A stretch of DNA of 13,220 nucleotides from Pirellulaceae bacterium (GTDB lineage: Bacteria; Planctomycetota; Planctomycetia; Pirellulales; Pirellulaceae): contig JABDKS010000665.1 of the NCBI GenBank assembly GCA_013002105.1, positions 1 through 13,220 of the forward strand. Direction: 5' to 3'. Under the pieces are notes generated by a model. It did no database searches. It saw nothing but the letters and a program-made list of their open reading frames with translations, and was not told the origin of the DNA. Below are positions 1 through 7,037 of the stretch, in pieces; position 1 is the stretch's first letter; each line of letters begins with the position of its first letter. A program made the translations under genes and the position numbers.

Positions 1-795
1 GTGCAGTGCCGATCCAAAGGAGATCCCGTGTTGTACTCGTCCGACCCTGCCGGCATGAATCGAGACATGCGCCGCATGACACTCGACGCGCTGCGTGACT
101 TGAATGAACTGCAGGCGGCAGAGATGGGGCACCCGGAGACGTTGACGCGTATTTCGCAGTACGAACTGGCGTTCCGGATGCAGACGGCGGTCCCCGAAGT
201 GATGGATATTTCGCAGGAATCGCAAAAGACAATCGACGAGTACGGGGCTACACCAGGCGGTTCCAGCCTTGCCAACAATTGTTTGCTCGCGCGACGGCTT
301 GTCGAATCGGGAGTCCGGTTTGTGCAGCTGTTTGATTGGGGTTGGGATTTTCACGGGACGGCCGAGGCGACCGGAATCACCAAGGGGCTGACGGAAAAGT
401 GTGCATCGATGGATCAACCGATCGCGGCACTGATCCGTGACCTGAAGCAGCGAGGGTTGTTCGAGGACACGTTGATTGTATGGGGCGGCGAGTTTGGTCG
501 AACGCCGTTTCGCGAAGGCCGCACAGCGAAGAGCAAAGTTTTGGGCCGCGATCACTATCCCGACGTGTTCACGATGTGGATGGCTGGCGGTGGCGTCAAA
601 GGCGGTTTCGAGTATGGGGCGTCAGACGAATTAGGATTCAGTGTCGCCGAAAAACCGGTCCACATTCACGATCTGCAAGCGACCATTTTGCACTTGCTTG
701 GTTTTGATCACGAACGATTAACGTATCGATTCCAAGGTCGCGATTACCGACTGACCGACGTTCACGGTCACGTGATGCACGACCTGTTAGCGTGA
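1..795 (+). CDS. DUF1501 family protein, C-terminal part (5' end outside window)
   Basis: The reading frame is open from the first base and closes with TGA at 793-795, giving 264 residues. DUF1501 proteins are usually about 450-490 residues, so the first GTG is probably not the start and roughly the N-terminal 40% lies to the left. Recognisable DUF1501 stretches include the SSLANNCLLARRLVESGVRF segment (about residues 88-107), the WGWDFHG segment, DTLIVWGGEFGRTPF (about 155-169), GRDHYPDVFTMWMAGGG (about 182-198), HIHDLQATILHLLG and the closing RDYRLTDVHG block. The family belongs to the alkaline phosphatase/sulfatase-like superfamily and is greatly expanded in planctomycetes. It is usually exported by a Tat signal (not visible here) and often sits beside DUF1549/DUF1553 cytochrome-type genes. 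The substrate is unknown. The family call is firm; the catalytic role is not established. Confidence 0.93.
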   Translation: MQCRSKGDPVLYSSDPAGMNRDMRRMTLDALRDLNELQAAEMGHPETLTRISQYELAFRMQTAVPEVMDISQESQKTIDEYGATPGGSSLANNCLLARRLVESGVRFVQLFDWGWDFHGTAEATGITKGLTEKCASMDQPIAALIRDLKQRGLFEDTLIVWGGEFGRTPFREGRTAKSKVLGRDHYPDVFTMWMAGGGVKGGFEYGASDELGFSVAEKPVHIHDLQATILHLLGFDHERLTYRFQGRDYRLTDVHGHVMHDLLA

Positions 796-803
796 TTTCG
801 TAG

Positions 804-821
804 AACGGACTTCAGGCCGTT
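804..821. repeat. 18-bp imperfect palindrome, copy 1 of an inverted pair
   Basis: AACGGACT-TC-AGGCCGTT has 8-base arms with one mismatch. It starts 8 bp after the DUF1501 stop codon. The 22-base context agaacggacttcag-ccgtta is nearly the reverse complement of the copy at 928-945. It could be a transcription-end hairpin or a copy of a dispersed repeat. There is no T-run after it, so an intrinsic terminator is not well supported. Confidence 0.6.
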
Positions 822-927
822 ACAGATCACGAAGCGCCTGTGAATTCGTTAAATCATCAGTTGGCGACTTCCGCAATGATTGATTCATTGCCCGGGAGTG
901 GCCGGCGGTTTGTTGTCGATAGCTGGT

Positions 928-945
928 AACGGACTGAAGTCCGTT
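928..945. repeat. 18-bp perfect-arm palindrome, copy 2 of an inverted pair
   Basis: AACGGACT-GA-AGTCCGTT has 8-base arms that are perfect reverse complements. It lies 40 bp upstream of the next gene's start. Together with 804-821 it forms an inverted pair separated by about 106 bp. The central dinucleotide is GA here and TC in the other copy, which shows that the two copies are in opposite orientation. It is probably a member of a dispersed intergenic repeat family; a role in transcription ending or mRNA stability is only inference. Confidence 0.6.
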
Positions 946-985
946 CTTCGCCGGTTCCGCTTGACCCTGTTGGGATGCTTGTGTG

Positions 986-3466
986 ATGCGAAATCCTTTT
1001 TGGATTGCTTTACTGATTTGTGTCCTGTTTTGCGGGAGCGCTACCTTCGCGACCGATCCGCCAATCGTGTCGGTCGAAGCTCAACCGCTTGCGTCGAACG
1101 CACGACGCGTGATCGCCGCGCTCGATTTGATGGGATACCCACTGACGAAGGATTTGCAAGGAGAGTTGAACAGGCAAATCGACCGCGAGGATGCCGATGG
1201 AATCCAGCGAGTCATGGACCGCGAGGTATTGGCGGTGGTCCAAATTAGTCCCGAGGAGCGGGTCAGCGTGACGCGGGCCGGCGCGAAGACGACATTGCAG
1301 CAAGCAGGTTATCGGCCTGTGATAATCAAGGTGATCAATCACAGCACGTCAACGGCACGGTTGAATGTTACCAGCCCGCAATCGGGGCCGCTGTACGCAG
1401 GGACGGCGCAGTTGAGCATGCAACGGCAGCAACAAATGCATTTGCTGGCCAATCAGAACAACAACGGATCGACCGAGCGATTTTTGGCGATCGAGGTGCA
1501 TCGAAAGCCGCCTATGACAGCAGAGCTTTCCGGTTTAGAGGTTGAGTACGTCATCGTATTGCTTGCCTCCAACGACGCTGGTAGGCGCGAGGCCGTATTG
1601 CATTTTGATATCGGTGACCAGACGGCCGATTTGGAGCATCGCAACGAATTGCCGGTCCTTTTCGAGGCGTTGCCTGCCGTGCCGTTGAAACTGTCGATCA
1701 CTGATCATGATGGCGAACCGACCATTGCGAGACTCGAGTTTCGAGATCATCACAACCGCGTCTATCCGCTTCAAGCCAAGCGTGTTGCGCCCGATTTCTT
1801 TTTTCAAGCACATGTCTATCGCAACGACGGCGAGACGGTGTTGCTGCCGCCTGGAACCTTGGATGTCCAATACAGTCGGGGGCCGGAGTATCACGTCCGC
1901 ACGACCCAAGTTGAAATCGATCCAAACGGTGATAACGAACTCGCAGTAAAATTGGACCGCTGGTACGACGCTGGCCAATACGGTTTCTTCAGCGGTGATC
2001 ACCACATTCACGCCGCTGGGTGCGCCCATTACACGCATCCCACCGAAGGAGTCTCGCCAGCGGATATGTTTCGCCAAGTCCATGGCGAAGGGCTCAACGT
2101 CGGATGTGTGCTCACATGGGGACCCTGTTTCGACTTTCAAAGGCAGTATTTCAACAAGGCGGCTCAGACGTTTGGTACTAACGACACACTATTGAAATAT
2201 GATTTGGAGATCAGCGGTTTTGGTTCCCAAGCACTTGGTCATGTTTGCCTGCTAAACCTGAACGATCAAACGTATCCGGAATCCGACGGGTCCAAGTCAA
2301 AGGGTTGGCCGACCTGGACGACTCCCGTGATGCGATGGGCCAAGCAACAAGGTGGTTATGCCGGATATGCTCATTCGGCAAGCGGGCTACAGATTCATCC
2401 GGAGGCTGCGAGCGAGCGATTGATGGAGCGGTTGGACGTCAACGATGATGGCTCGATTAATCAGATCGAGGCTGCGGGAGCACTGTTGCCGATGGCGTTC
2501 GCAAAATCCGATACGGATGACGACGGGCGGCTGAGTGCAGGGGAACTGCAGCAGGCTCACCGCGCGGCAGCCGAGCAGCTACCCAATTACGCGATCCCCG
2601 AGATGAACGGTGTCGGTGCGATGGAGATCTGTGTTAGCACGGTCGCGGGTGTCTGCGATTTTATTAGTGCGATGGATACCCGCCGTATTCAAGAATGGAA
2701 CACGTGGTACCACTTGCTCAATTGTGGATTCCCGCTGAAAGTTTCCGGCGAAACAGATTTTCCCTGCATGAGTAGTCGCCGTGTCGGACAAGGACGTGTG
2801 TACGTTCATTTGGGGCTGGACGCTGAACTGGATTTCCAGCAGTGGTGCGAGGGGCTCGCGAAAGGACGGTCGTACGTTTCAGACGGCTACGCGCATCTGG
2901 CCGCGATGACGGTCGACGGTGTGGCACCGGGTTACGGTGACGTTTCGATCGAGGGACCAGGTCGGGTAACGATCAGTGGTAGTGTTGCGTTTGCACCAGC
3001 GACTCCCGAGGGTGTTGCCTACGGAACTCAGTCGGCATCATCCGGGCGAGCGGTGATTGGCGACACTGTCGTTTTGCACCGTGATCGATCCGACAAGTTT
3101 GTTCGCGGGGGAACGCGAGAACTGGAGATCATCGTCAACTCAGAAGTCGTCGCGACGCAGATTGTGCCAGCGGACGGCTCGATTCACGAATTCCAGCATG
3201 AAATTTCGATCGACAAGAGCAGTTGGGTGGCAGTGCGGCAGTTTCCTCAATTGCATTCCAACCCGGTCAATGTGAACGTCGATGGCAAGCCGATTCGTGC
3301 GTCCCGGCGTAGTGCTCACTGGTGCGTCGAGATGACACAATTGCTGTGGGAGAACCGCCAACAGCGAATTGCCGATCACGAACGTGGTGAAGCTCGCGAA
3401 GCGTTTGATCATGCGATCAAGACACTCCTGGAGATTGCATCCGAGAGTCCACCGATCGATCGTTGA
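986..3466 (+). CDS. Exported CehA/McbA-like PHP-type metallohydrolase with two EF-hand loops
   Basis: About 826 residues. An N-terminal signal peptide (RNPFWIALLICVLFCGSATFA, cleavage near residue 23) points to export. The first ~320 residues look like beta-rich domains I cannot name. At about 332-345 comes GFFSGDHHIHA, the HxH metal motif of PHP-like CehA/McbA hydrolases. Candidate further ligands are in GYAHSASG (His near 463) and SGETDFPC (near 588-595). Between these lie two canonical calcium loops, DVNDDGSINQIE (about 484-495) and DTDDDGRLSAGE (about 509-520), both with acidic or Asn residues at loop positions 1, 3 and 5, Gly at 6 and Glu at 12. The C-terminal ~200 residues look beta-rich. 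I chose ATG 986; GTG 983 directly precedes it, and a weak GGGA lies 10 nt upstream. Its substrate is unknown. CehA and McbA are carbaryl hydrolases, but this planctomycete paralogue need not share that activity. Confidence is high for a secreted metalloenzyme and moderate for the subfamily. Confidence 0.85.
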   Translation: MRNPFWIALLICVLFCGSATFATDPPIVSVEAQPLASNARRVIAALDLMGYPLTKDLQGELNRQIDREDADGIQRVMDREVLAVVQISPEERVSVTRAGAKTTLQQAGYRPVIIKVINHSTSTARLNVTSPQSGPLYAGTAQLSMQRQQQMHLLANQNNNGSTERFLAIEVHRKPPMTAELSGLEVEYVIVLLASNDAGRREAVLHFDIGDQTADLEHRNELPVLFEALPAVPLKLSITDHDGEPTIARLEFRDHHNRVYPLQAKRVAPDFFFQAHVYRNDGETVLLPPGTLDVQYSRGPEYHVRTTQVEIDPNGDNELAVKLDRWYDAGQYGFFSGDHHIHAAGCAHYTHPTEGVSPADMFRQVHGEGLNVGCVLTWGPCFDFQRQYFNKAAQTFGTNDTLLKYDLEISGFGSQALGHVCLLNLNDQTYPESDGSKSKGWPTWTTPVMRWAKQQGGYAGYAHSASGLQIHPEAASERLMERLDVNDDGSINQIEAAGALLPMAFAKSDTDDDGRLSAGELQQAHRAAAEQLPNYAIPEMNGVGAMEICVSTVAGVCDFISAMDTRRIQEWNTWYHLLNCGFPLKVSGETDFPCMSSRRVGQGRVYVHLGLDAELDFQQWCEGLAKGRSYVSDGYAHLAAMTVDGVAPGYGDVSIEGPGRVTISGSVAFAPATPEGVAYGTQSASSGRAVIGDTVVLHRDRSDKFVRGGTRELEIIVNSEVVATQIVPADGSIHEFQHEISIDKSSWVAVRQFPQLHSNPVNVNVDGKPIRASRRSAHWCVEMTQLLWENRQQRIADHERGEAREAFDHAIKTLLEIASESPPIDR

Positions 3467-3470
3467 TCGG
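3452..3470. terminator. Weak hairpin at convergent gene ends
   Basis: CCGATC (3452-3457) and GATCGG (3465-3470) can form a 6-bp stem with a 7-nt loop. It overlaps the stop codon of the upstream plus-strand gene, and the sequence ATTTTGATTTT follows. The two convergent genes end 5 bp apart, so a shared bidirectional terminator would fit, but the stem is short. Confidence 0.25.
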
Positions 3471-3471
3471 G

Positions 3472-4485
3472 TCATTTTGATTTTCGGCCATGTTCGTCGA
3501 AGAACTGCCAGATGGTTTCCAAACCGTCGATGTCGCGGTTCGTTTTTCCGATGATACGCTCGGGCAGGTATTGCATGCCTCCGGGAACTGTATGCCCGCC
3601 ACCGATGACGCGATACAGGGCCACCGCGGTACCGTCGCGACCGCCGGTCCACATGGTTTGCTCTACCGTGGATCCATCGTCGCGATCACGATCGGGTAGC
3701 GATGATTTGGTTGGCCGTTTCGATTTTAGCCCGTTACGTCGAACCCACAATTCAACCGCTTCGTCGGTCGCGATGCAGATGCCACGACCAACGGGTCCGC
3801 CGCGGCGAAACTTTGCAAGATTCGGGAAAAGCTCCACGACCACCGGCCCGCCGTCATAGGGCACCAGTGGATCTTGTGTCCCATTCATATACAGAACCGA
3901 GACAGGTAATTTTGGGGCGAATGATTCGCTGAGCGGCTTGCCCATCGTGGCGATCATGATCCCCACTGCGGCGAACAGATCAGGTCGGTCGATGGCCAAT
4001 CGTTGGCTCATGAATCCGCCGTTGGAGGCACCGGCAGCGTAAACGCGACTGCGATCCACCTTGTACTCGCTGCTGACTTTTTCGATCACTGCAACAATGA
4101 ATTCGACATCGTCGATCGTGGCGTCATGTTGCGCGTAGTGTTCCGCCTTGCGACCATCATTCCAGTGTTTTTCGATCGCATTGGGGTAGACCACGATAAA
4201 ACCATGCTTGTCGGCGACCGTCGTCATGCCCATTCGCGAGCCTTGTGCGGAATTGCCACCGCCGCCGTGCAAGAACACCACCAACGGCACAGGTCGATTG
4301 CTGTCGTAGCTGGCGGGGACGTGAATACGATATTCACGCTCGCGATTGTGGTGTAGTAAGGTCACCGACTGGCCCGTGCTGGCCTGGTTTTGCCGCAGTA
4401 TTTGGGCCGTGGCGGACGTGGCGATGGAGGAGATGGACCAAGCGAACGTGAGCGTGATCAGAAGTGAATTCGAGCGGTGCATCAT
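3472..4485 (-). CDS. Exported PHB-depolymerase/feruloyl-esterase-like alpha/beta hydrolase
   Basis: About 337 residues. The N-terminus (SNSLLITLTFAWSISSIATSATA) is a signal peptide, so the enzyme probably acts outside the cytoplasm. The order of motifs is that of the LpqC/PHB depolymerase-like esterases. FLHGGGGNS (about 71-79) is the oxyanion loop, HWNDGR (about 107-112) and DDVEF (about 125-129) are family blocks, GASNGG (about 152-157) holds the nucleophile Ser, NGTQDPLVPYDGG (about 201-213) the likely acid Asp, and GGGHTVPGG (about 295-303) the His. The triad therefore looks complete. The reading frame begins TTG-ATG-ATG at 4488, 4485 and 4482. GAGGG lies 4 nt before the first ATG and 7 nt before the second, so 4482 is equally possible. 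It is convergent with the metallohydrolase gene. Substrate is undetermined: a polyester, a feruloylated glycan or a smaller ester are all possible. Confidence 0.88.
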   Translation of the reverse strand: MMHRSNSLLITLTFAWSISSIATSATAQILRQNQASTGQSVTLLHHNREREYRIHVPASYDSNRPVPLVVFLHGGGGNSAQGSRMGMTTVADKHGFIVVYPNAIEKHWNDGRKAEHYAQHDATIDDVEFIVAVIEKVSSEYKVDRSRVYAAGASNGGFMSQRLAIDRPDLFAAVGIMIATMGKPLSESFAPKLPVSVLYMNGTQDPLVPYDGGPVVVELFPNLAKFRRGGPVGRGICIATDEAVELWVRRNGLKSKRPTKSSLPDRDRDDGSTVEQTMWTGGRDGTAVALYRVIGGGHTVPGGMQYLPERIIGKTNRDIDGLETIWQFFDEHGRKSK

Positions 4486-4509
4486 CAATCCCTCAGCTTA
4501 AAAAATATG

Positions 4510-4522
4510 GGTGCCAGGTACT
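4510..4522. repeat. REP-like imperfect palindrome
   Basis: The stretch gggtgccaggtac, preceded by an A-rich run, contains GTGCC-A-GGTAC, a palindrome with one mismatch. It resembles the GGTGCC...GGCACC type of intergenic palindromes that I associate with REP/Y1-transposase repeat families in several bacteria. That link is from general knowledge, and one copy in this window cannot prove it. Confidence 0.3.
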
Positions 4523-4539
4523 ATTCGCGTTTGGCTCCG

Positions 4540-4560
4540 TTTCTTGGCTTGCAAGAAACG
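4540..4560. repeat. Perfect 8-bp stem-loop
   Basis: GTTTCTTG and CAAGAAAC flank a 5-nt loop (GCTTG). No T-run follows on either strand and the site is upstream of genes on both sides, so a classical terminator is unlikely. It may be a regulatory hairpin or part of a repeat element with the neighbouring palindromes. Confidence 0.45.
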
Positions 4561-4615
4561 ATTTCTGATCCCGTGTTGATTACTAGGTGACTACACCAGG
4601 ATCGACACCTTGGTG

Positions 4616-4635
4616 CCGGGTGGATGTGCACCCGG
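4616..4635. repeat. GC-rich 7-bp stem-loop
   Basis: CCGGGTG and CACCCGG flank the loop GATGTG. It directly follows a short CACC-TT-GGTG palindrome at 4606-4615. This dense run of dyad symmetry is typical of dispersed intergenic repeats. No function can be read from sequence alone. Confidence 0.45.
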
Positions 4636-4962
4636 GCGGATTCGGCCGCGTGTGGTCGAGTCATTCGTAGCGACGTTGGCGTTCCATTTCAGCGACGGAC
4701 GGTTGCGCCGATTACGAGGTTTGCGTGAATCGGTGAATGAGTAAAGCGGCAAGATCACGATAATCCGAATAGACTCACCGCCACCGGCGGGTCAAACGTA
4801 CTTCACTGCCAAATGTCGGCAATTTGGGCGACCGCGGTTCCGATCCAATCGATAGGGAAGTCTCGTCTTGAGGACCAAAATTGCGATGTTGGTGTAAAAC
4901 GGATGTCGCGATGATAGCGTTCTCTGAAGCCTTATCATTTCATTTTCGCGTGGGCAAAAGTC

Positions 4963-6594
4963 ATGGATGGCTGGTTGCATCAACATGCTGTGAACACGGT
5001 TCTACTGATCGTGGGAGCAACGTCCTTTGCAACGACGGCCATGTGCGACGAAGCGCCCATACGAAGTTTCTCGGATCTGGTTCCGCAATGGGTCGAATCG
5101 ATTCAGCCAAGCCGCCGGGCGACCGAACCGGAAAACAAACCCAGCGTCGATCTTTCATCCACGGCTTCAAAATCGGCCGTGCCTGAATCGACAATGTCAG
5201 AGTCTGCCGTTTCAGAGTCTGCTGCGTTGGAATCGGCCACGATGGCAATTAATCCGCAAGAAAACAGACAACCGCCACCGGTGAAAGCGGAGCGGCGGTT
5301 TCGCGATGAAAAACCGTTGACACCGGTGACGGTTCAAGCGAAGCAAGCGGATGACGCGCCTGCTGAGCCGACGCACACGGCAATCCCGCAGTCTGTTACA
5401 CCCTCGCCGCTGCCGTTGTCCGCGTCTGAGCCCGCGTCTGTGTCCGCGTCTGAGCCCGCGTCTGAGCCCGCGATTGCCCGTGGCTCGACGGCTTTCAAGC
5501 GTGTCAGTGCGCGCCCGCGTCCCTGCTACACCAGTCCGCTGGGACGCTACTTTGGCATGGGCGGTTCCGCGTCGACCGACGCCGAACGGAGTCGCTATTT
5601 TCGCAGCACATCACGCCATCGATTGGCAAAAATGCCGGAGATGTTTGGTGTCTCGCGCCGCTTCAGTGCGATCGCCAGCATCGACGAAGGCTCCGGCATC
5701 ACAACCGGTGATCTTCCCCATGCCGGCGGAATCAGCGGGTTGAAAGTCGCCGAGAACAATCAGGCGATGACGTCAGATCGTATTTGGTTTGGCTACAGCC
5801 ACATGCACGACGCGTTTTCAGCCGTGGACGAATCAACCGGGACCGCGAGTGAACTGTCCGCGGATCGTTATGTTTTCGGGATCGAACGCACATTTTCAGA
5901 TGGGGCATGGTCGGCCGAGCTTCGCTTGCCGATTTCGGGTGATCGATCCAGTGGAACATTTCAGATGGATCCGCTGGGTGACGTATCGTTTATCCTCAAG
6001 CGACTATTGCACGGCGACGCTTGTCGTGCCCGGAGCATCGGGCTTGGAATCGAACTACCCACGGGTGATTCGGGGCGATTGATCGGGCACGATATCGACG
6101 GCATTTTGCAAAGCGATTCGGTGCACTTGATACCGTTTTTCGCCGCATCGGGCCGAAACGGCGATCGGATGTTTCGACACTTCTTTGCCCAACTGGACAT
6201 ACCCATTGGCAGTGACGATATCTCGGTCGAAATTCGTAACGGGGGCGTTTTTGCGGATGAATTGTCGGCACCGTTGACCGCTTCCATCGATGCCGGGTTG
6301 GGCTATTGGTTGCTGGTTCCCGACGACCATTGTGATTCGGGATTAGCCGCAATTCTGGAGGCCCAATACACGACTCGCTTGGGATCAGCCGATCAAGTCA
6401 CGCTGGGAACGCAAACTGGTTTTCCAAGCAGAGTGAACTTCGGCGGCGTCACCGAAGACGTTTTGAACATCACGACCGGCGTTCACGCCGAATGTCTCGG
6501 CGGCTGGGCGACACGCGTTGCGGCGTCGATTCCCGTGACGGACGATCAAATATTTGATTCACAGTGGATATTGCAAGTTAACCGCACGTTCTAG
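4963..6594 (+). CDS. Probable outer-membrane beta-barrel protein with Ser/Ala/Glu/Pro-rich linker
   Basis: 543 residues. The N-terminus has a hydrophobic stretch (NTVLLIVGATSFATTAMC, about 11-28) that looks like a signal peptide but lacks Lys or Arg ahead of it. Residues ~55-175 are low complexity, with repeated SESA/LESA and SEPA units, and probably form a flexible periplasmic linker. From about residue 195 onward the sequence alternates hydrophobic and polar residues as in beta strands (for example SDRIWFGYSHMHDAFSA near 271-287). Segments such as AELRLPISGD and LGIELPTGDSG resemble turns in planctomycete putative transporter/beta-barrel proteins. The last residues, ILQVNRTF, end in Phe, the classic outer-membrane protein C-terminal signal for BAM recognition. 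No other in-frame ATG, GTG or TTG lies between an upstream TAG (4915) and ATG 4963; its Shine-Dalgarno is weak. Substrate and partner are unknown. It is convergent with the STAS gene, 23 bp away. Confidence 0.75.
   Translation: MDGWLHQHAVNTVLLIVGATSFATTAMCDEAPIRSFSDLVPQWVESIQPSRRATEPENKPSVDLSSTASKSAVPESTMSESAVSESAALESATMAINPQENRQPPPVKAERRFRDEKPLTPVTVQAKQADDAPAEPTHTAIPQSVTPSPLPLSASEPASVSASEPASEPAIARGSTAFKRVSARPRPCYTSPLGRYFGMGGSASTDAERSRYFRSTSRHRLAKMPEMFGVSRRFSAIASIDEGSGITTGDLPHAGGISGLKVAENNQAMTSDRIWFGYSHMHDAFSAVDESTGTASELSADRYVFGIERTFSDGAWSAELRLPISGDRSSGTFQMDPLGDVSFILKRLLHGDACRARSIGLGIELPTGDSGRLIGHDIDGILQSDSVHLIPFFAASGRNGDRMFRHFFAQLDIPIGSDDISVEIRNGGVFADELSAPLTASIDAGLGYWLLVPDDHCDSGLAAILEAQYTTRLGSADQVTLGTQTGFPSRVNFGGVTEDVLNITTGVHAECLGGWATRVAASIPVTDDQIFDSQWILQVNRTF
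5418..5472 (+). repeat. 24-bp tandem repeat within the linker of the beta-barrel gene
   Basis: Two adjacent 24-bp units at 5418-5441 and 5442-5465, starting GTCCGCGTCTGAGCCCGCGT, differ only in the last base. A further half-unit follows. They encode the SASEPASVSASEPASEPA stretch. The near identity at DNA level suggests recent duplication by slippage and possible length variation between strains. Confidence 0.8.
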
Positions 6595-6617
6595 TGCCGG
6601 CATCGCATGGCGTCGGA

Positions 6618-7022
6618 TTATTTCGGGACTGTTTGTTGTTGGCGTAGCGTACTTTGCGGTAAATGGTGATTGCTGGCAGTGTCGATTCGCAACTGCACCA
6701 TCCGGTCAATTCGAGTTAGCTGAATGATCTGGCAGAGCGTGTCGTCAACATTCGTCAACGTGACGCCGATTCCCAATAGGCGTGCGTCCAGGTGCAGTCG
6801 AATCAGATGACTCAATTCGGCGCTGCTGACTTTGACGACGTCTGCACAATCGACGGTGATTTGATCGGTCGCAGTCCGATCGAACTGTGCTCGCGATTCG
6901 TCCAAGCATTCCGTCAGCGACCGAACTGGGACCGCGGCGGAGGGGTCGCGTGGTGTTAGGCTGAAACGATTGTCTGTCGAATCACCGTTGGAGGGCATTC
7001 GATAAAAGGAAGAGAATCTCAT
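6618..7022 (-). CDS. Small STAS-domain protein (anti-sigma factor antagonist-like)
   Basis: 134 residues. Residues ~54-112 match the STAS fold: a strand ITVDCADVV, then KVSSAELSHLIRLHLDARLLG, corresponding to the DSSGL-helix region, then a strand VTLTNV and LTRIDRMVQL, the family's usual C-terminal helix pattern. Ser66/Ser67 occupy the place of the phosphorylated Ser/Thr of SpoIIAA/RsbV-type antagonists. The usual preceding Asp is replaced (KVSS rather than DSSG), so regulation by phosphorylation is uncertain. About 50 N-terminal and 20 C-terminal residues look disordered. It lies 15 bp downstream of the potassium channel gene on the same strand and so is probably co-transcribed with it. No switch kinase or sigma factor gene is in the window. 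The start is ATG with a weak GGA 8 nt upstream. Its partner is unknown. Confidence 0.72.
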   Translation of the reverse strand: MRFSSFYRMPSNGDSTDNRFSLTPRDPSAAVPVRSLTECLDESRAQFDRTATDQITVDCADVVKVSSAELSHLIRLHLDARLLGIGVTLTNVDDTLCQIIQLTRIDRMVQLRIDTASNHHLPQSTLRQQQTVPK

Positions 7023-7037
7023 GGTTCGAATCCGGCG

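Larger units (their letters stand above)
4486..4962. other. Gene-free stretch of about 480 bp with several hairpins
   Basis: This region lies between the divergent starts of the esterase (minus) and the outer-membrane protein (plus), so both promoters should lie here, although I see no convincing -35/-10 pair. It contains a gggtgccaggtac motif near 4510-4522, an 8-bp hairpin at 4540-4560, a short CACC-TT-GGTG palindrome at 4606-4615, a 7-bp hairpin at 4616-4635 and a 5-bp hairpin CCGCC-acc-GGCGG at 4778-4790. Short reading frames in it show no family resemblance. Confidence 0.6.

Noticed and set aside
1535..2140. 201-codon minus-strand frame inside the metallohydrolase gene
   Set aside because: It is fully antisense to a well-supported coding region and has no motif.
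4792..4986. 64-codon minus-strand frame in the 4486-4962 gap
   Set aside because: It is short, without motif, and runs into the beta-barrel gene's start.
5351..5743. Plus-strand frame with PRLSPRLCPRL repeats
   Set aside because: It is the out-of-frame shadow of the SEPA-encoding tandem repeat.
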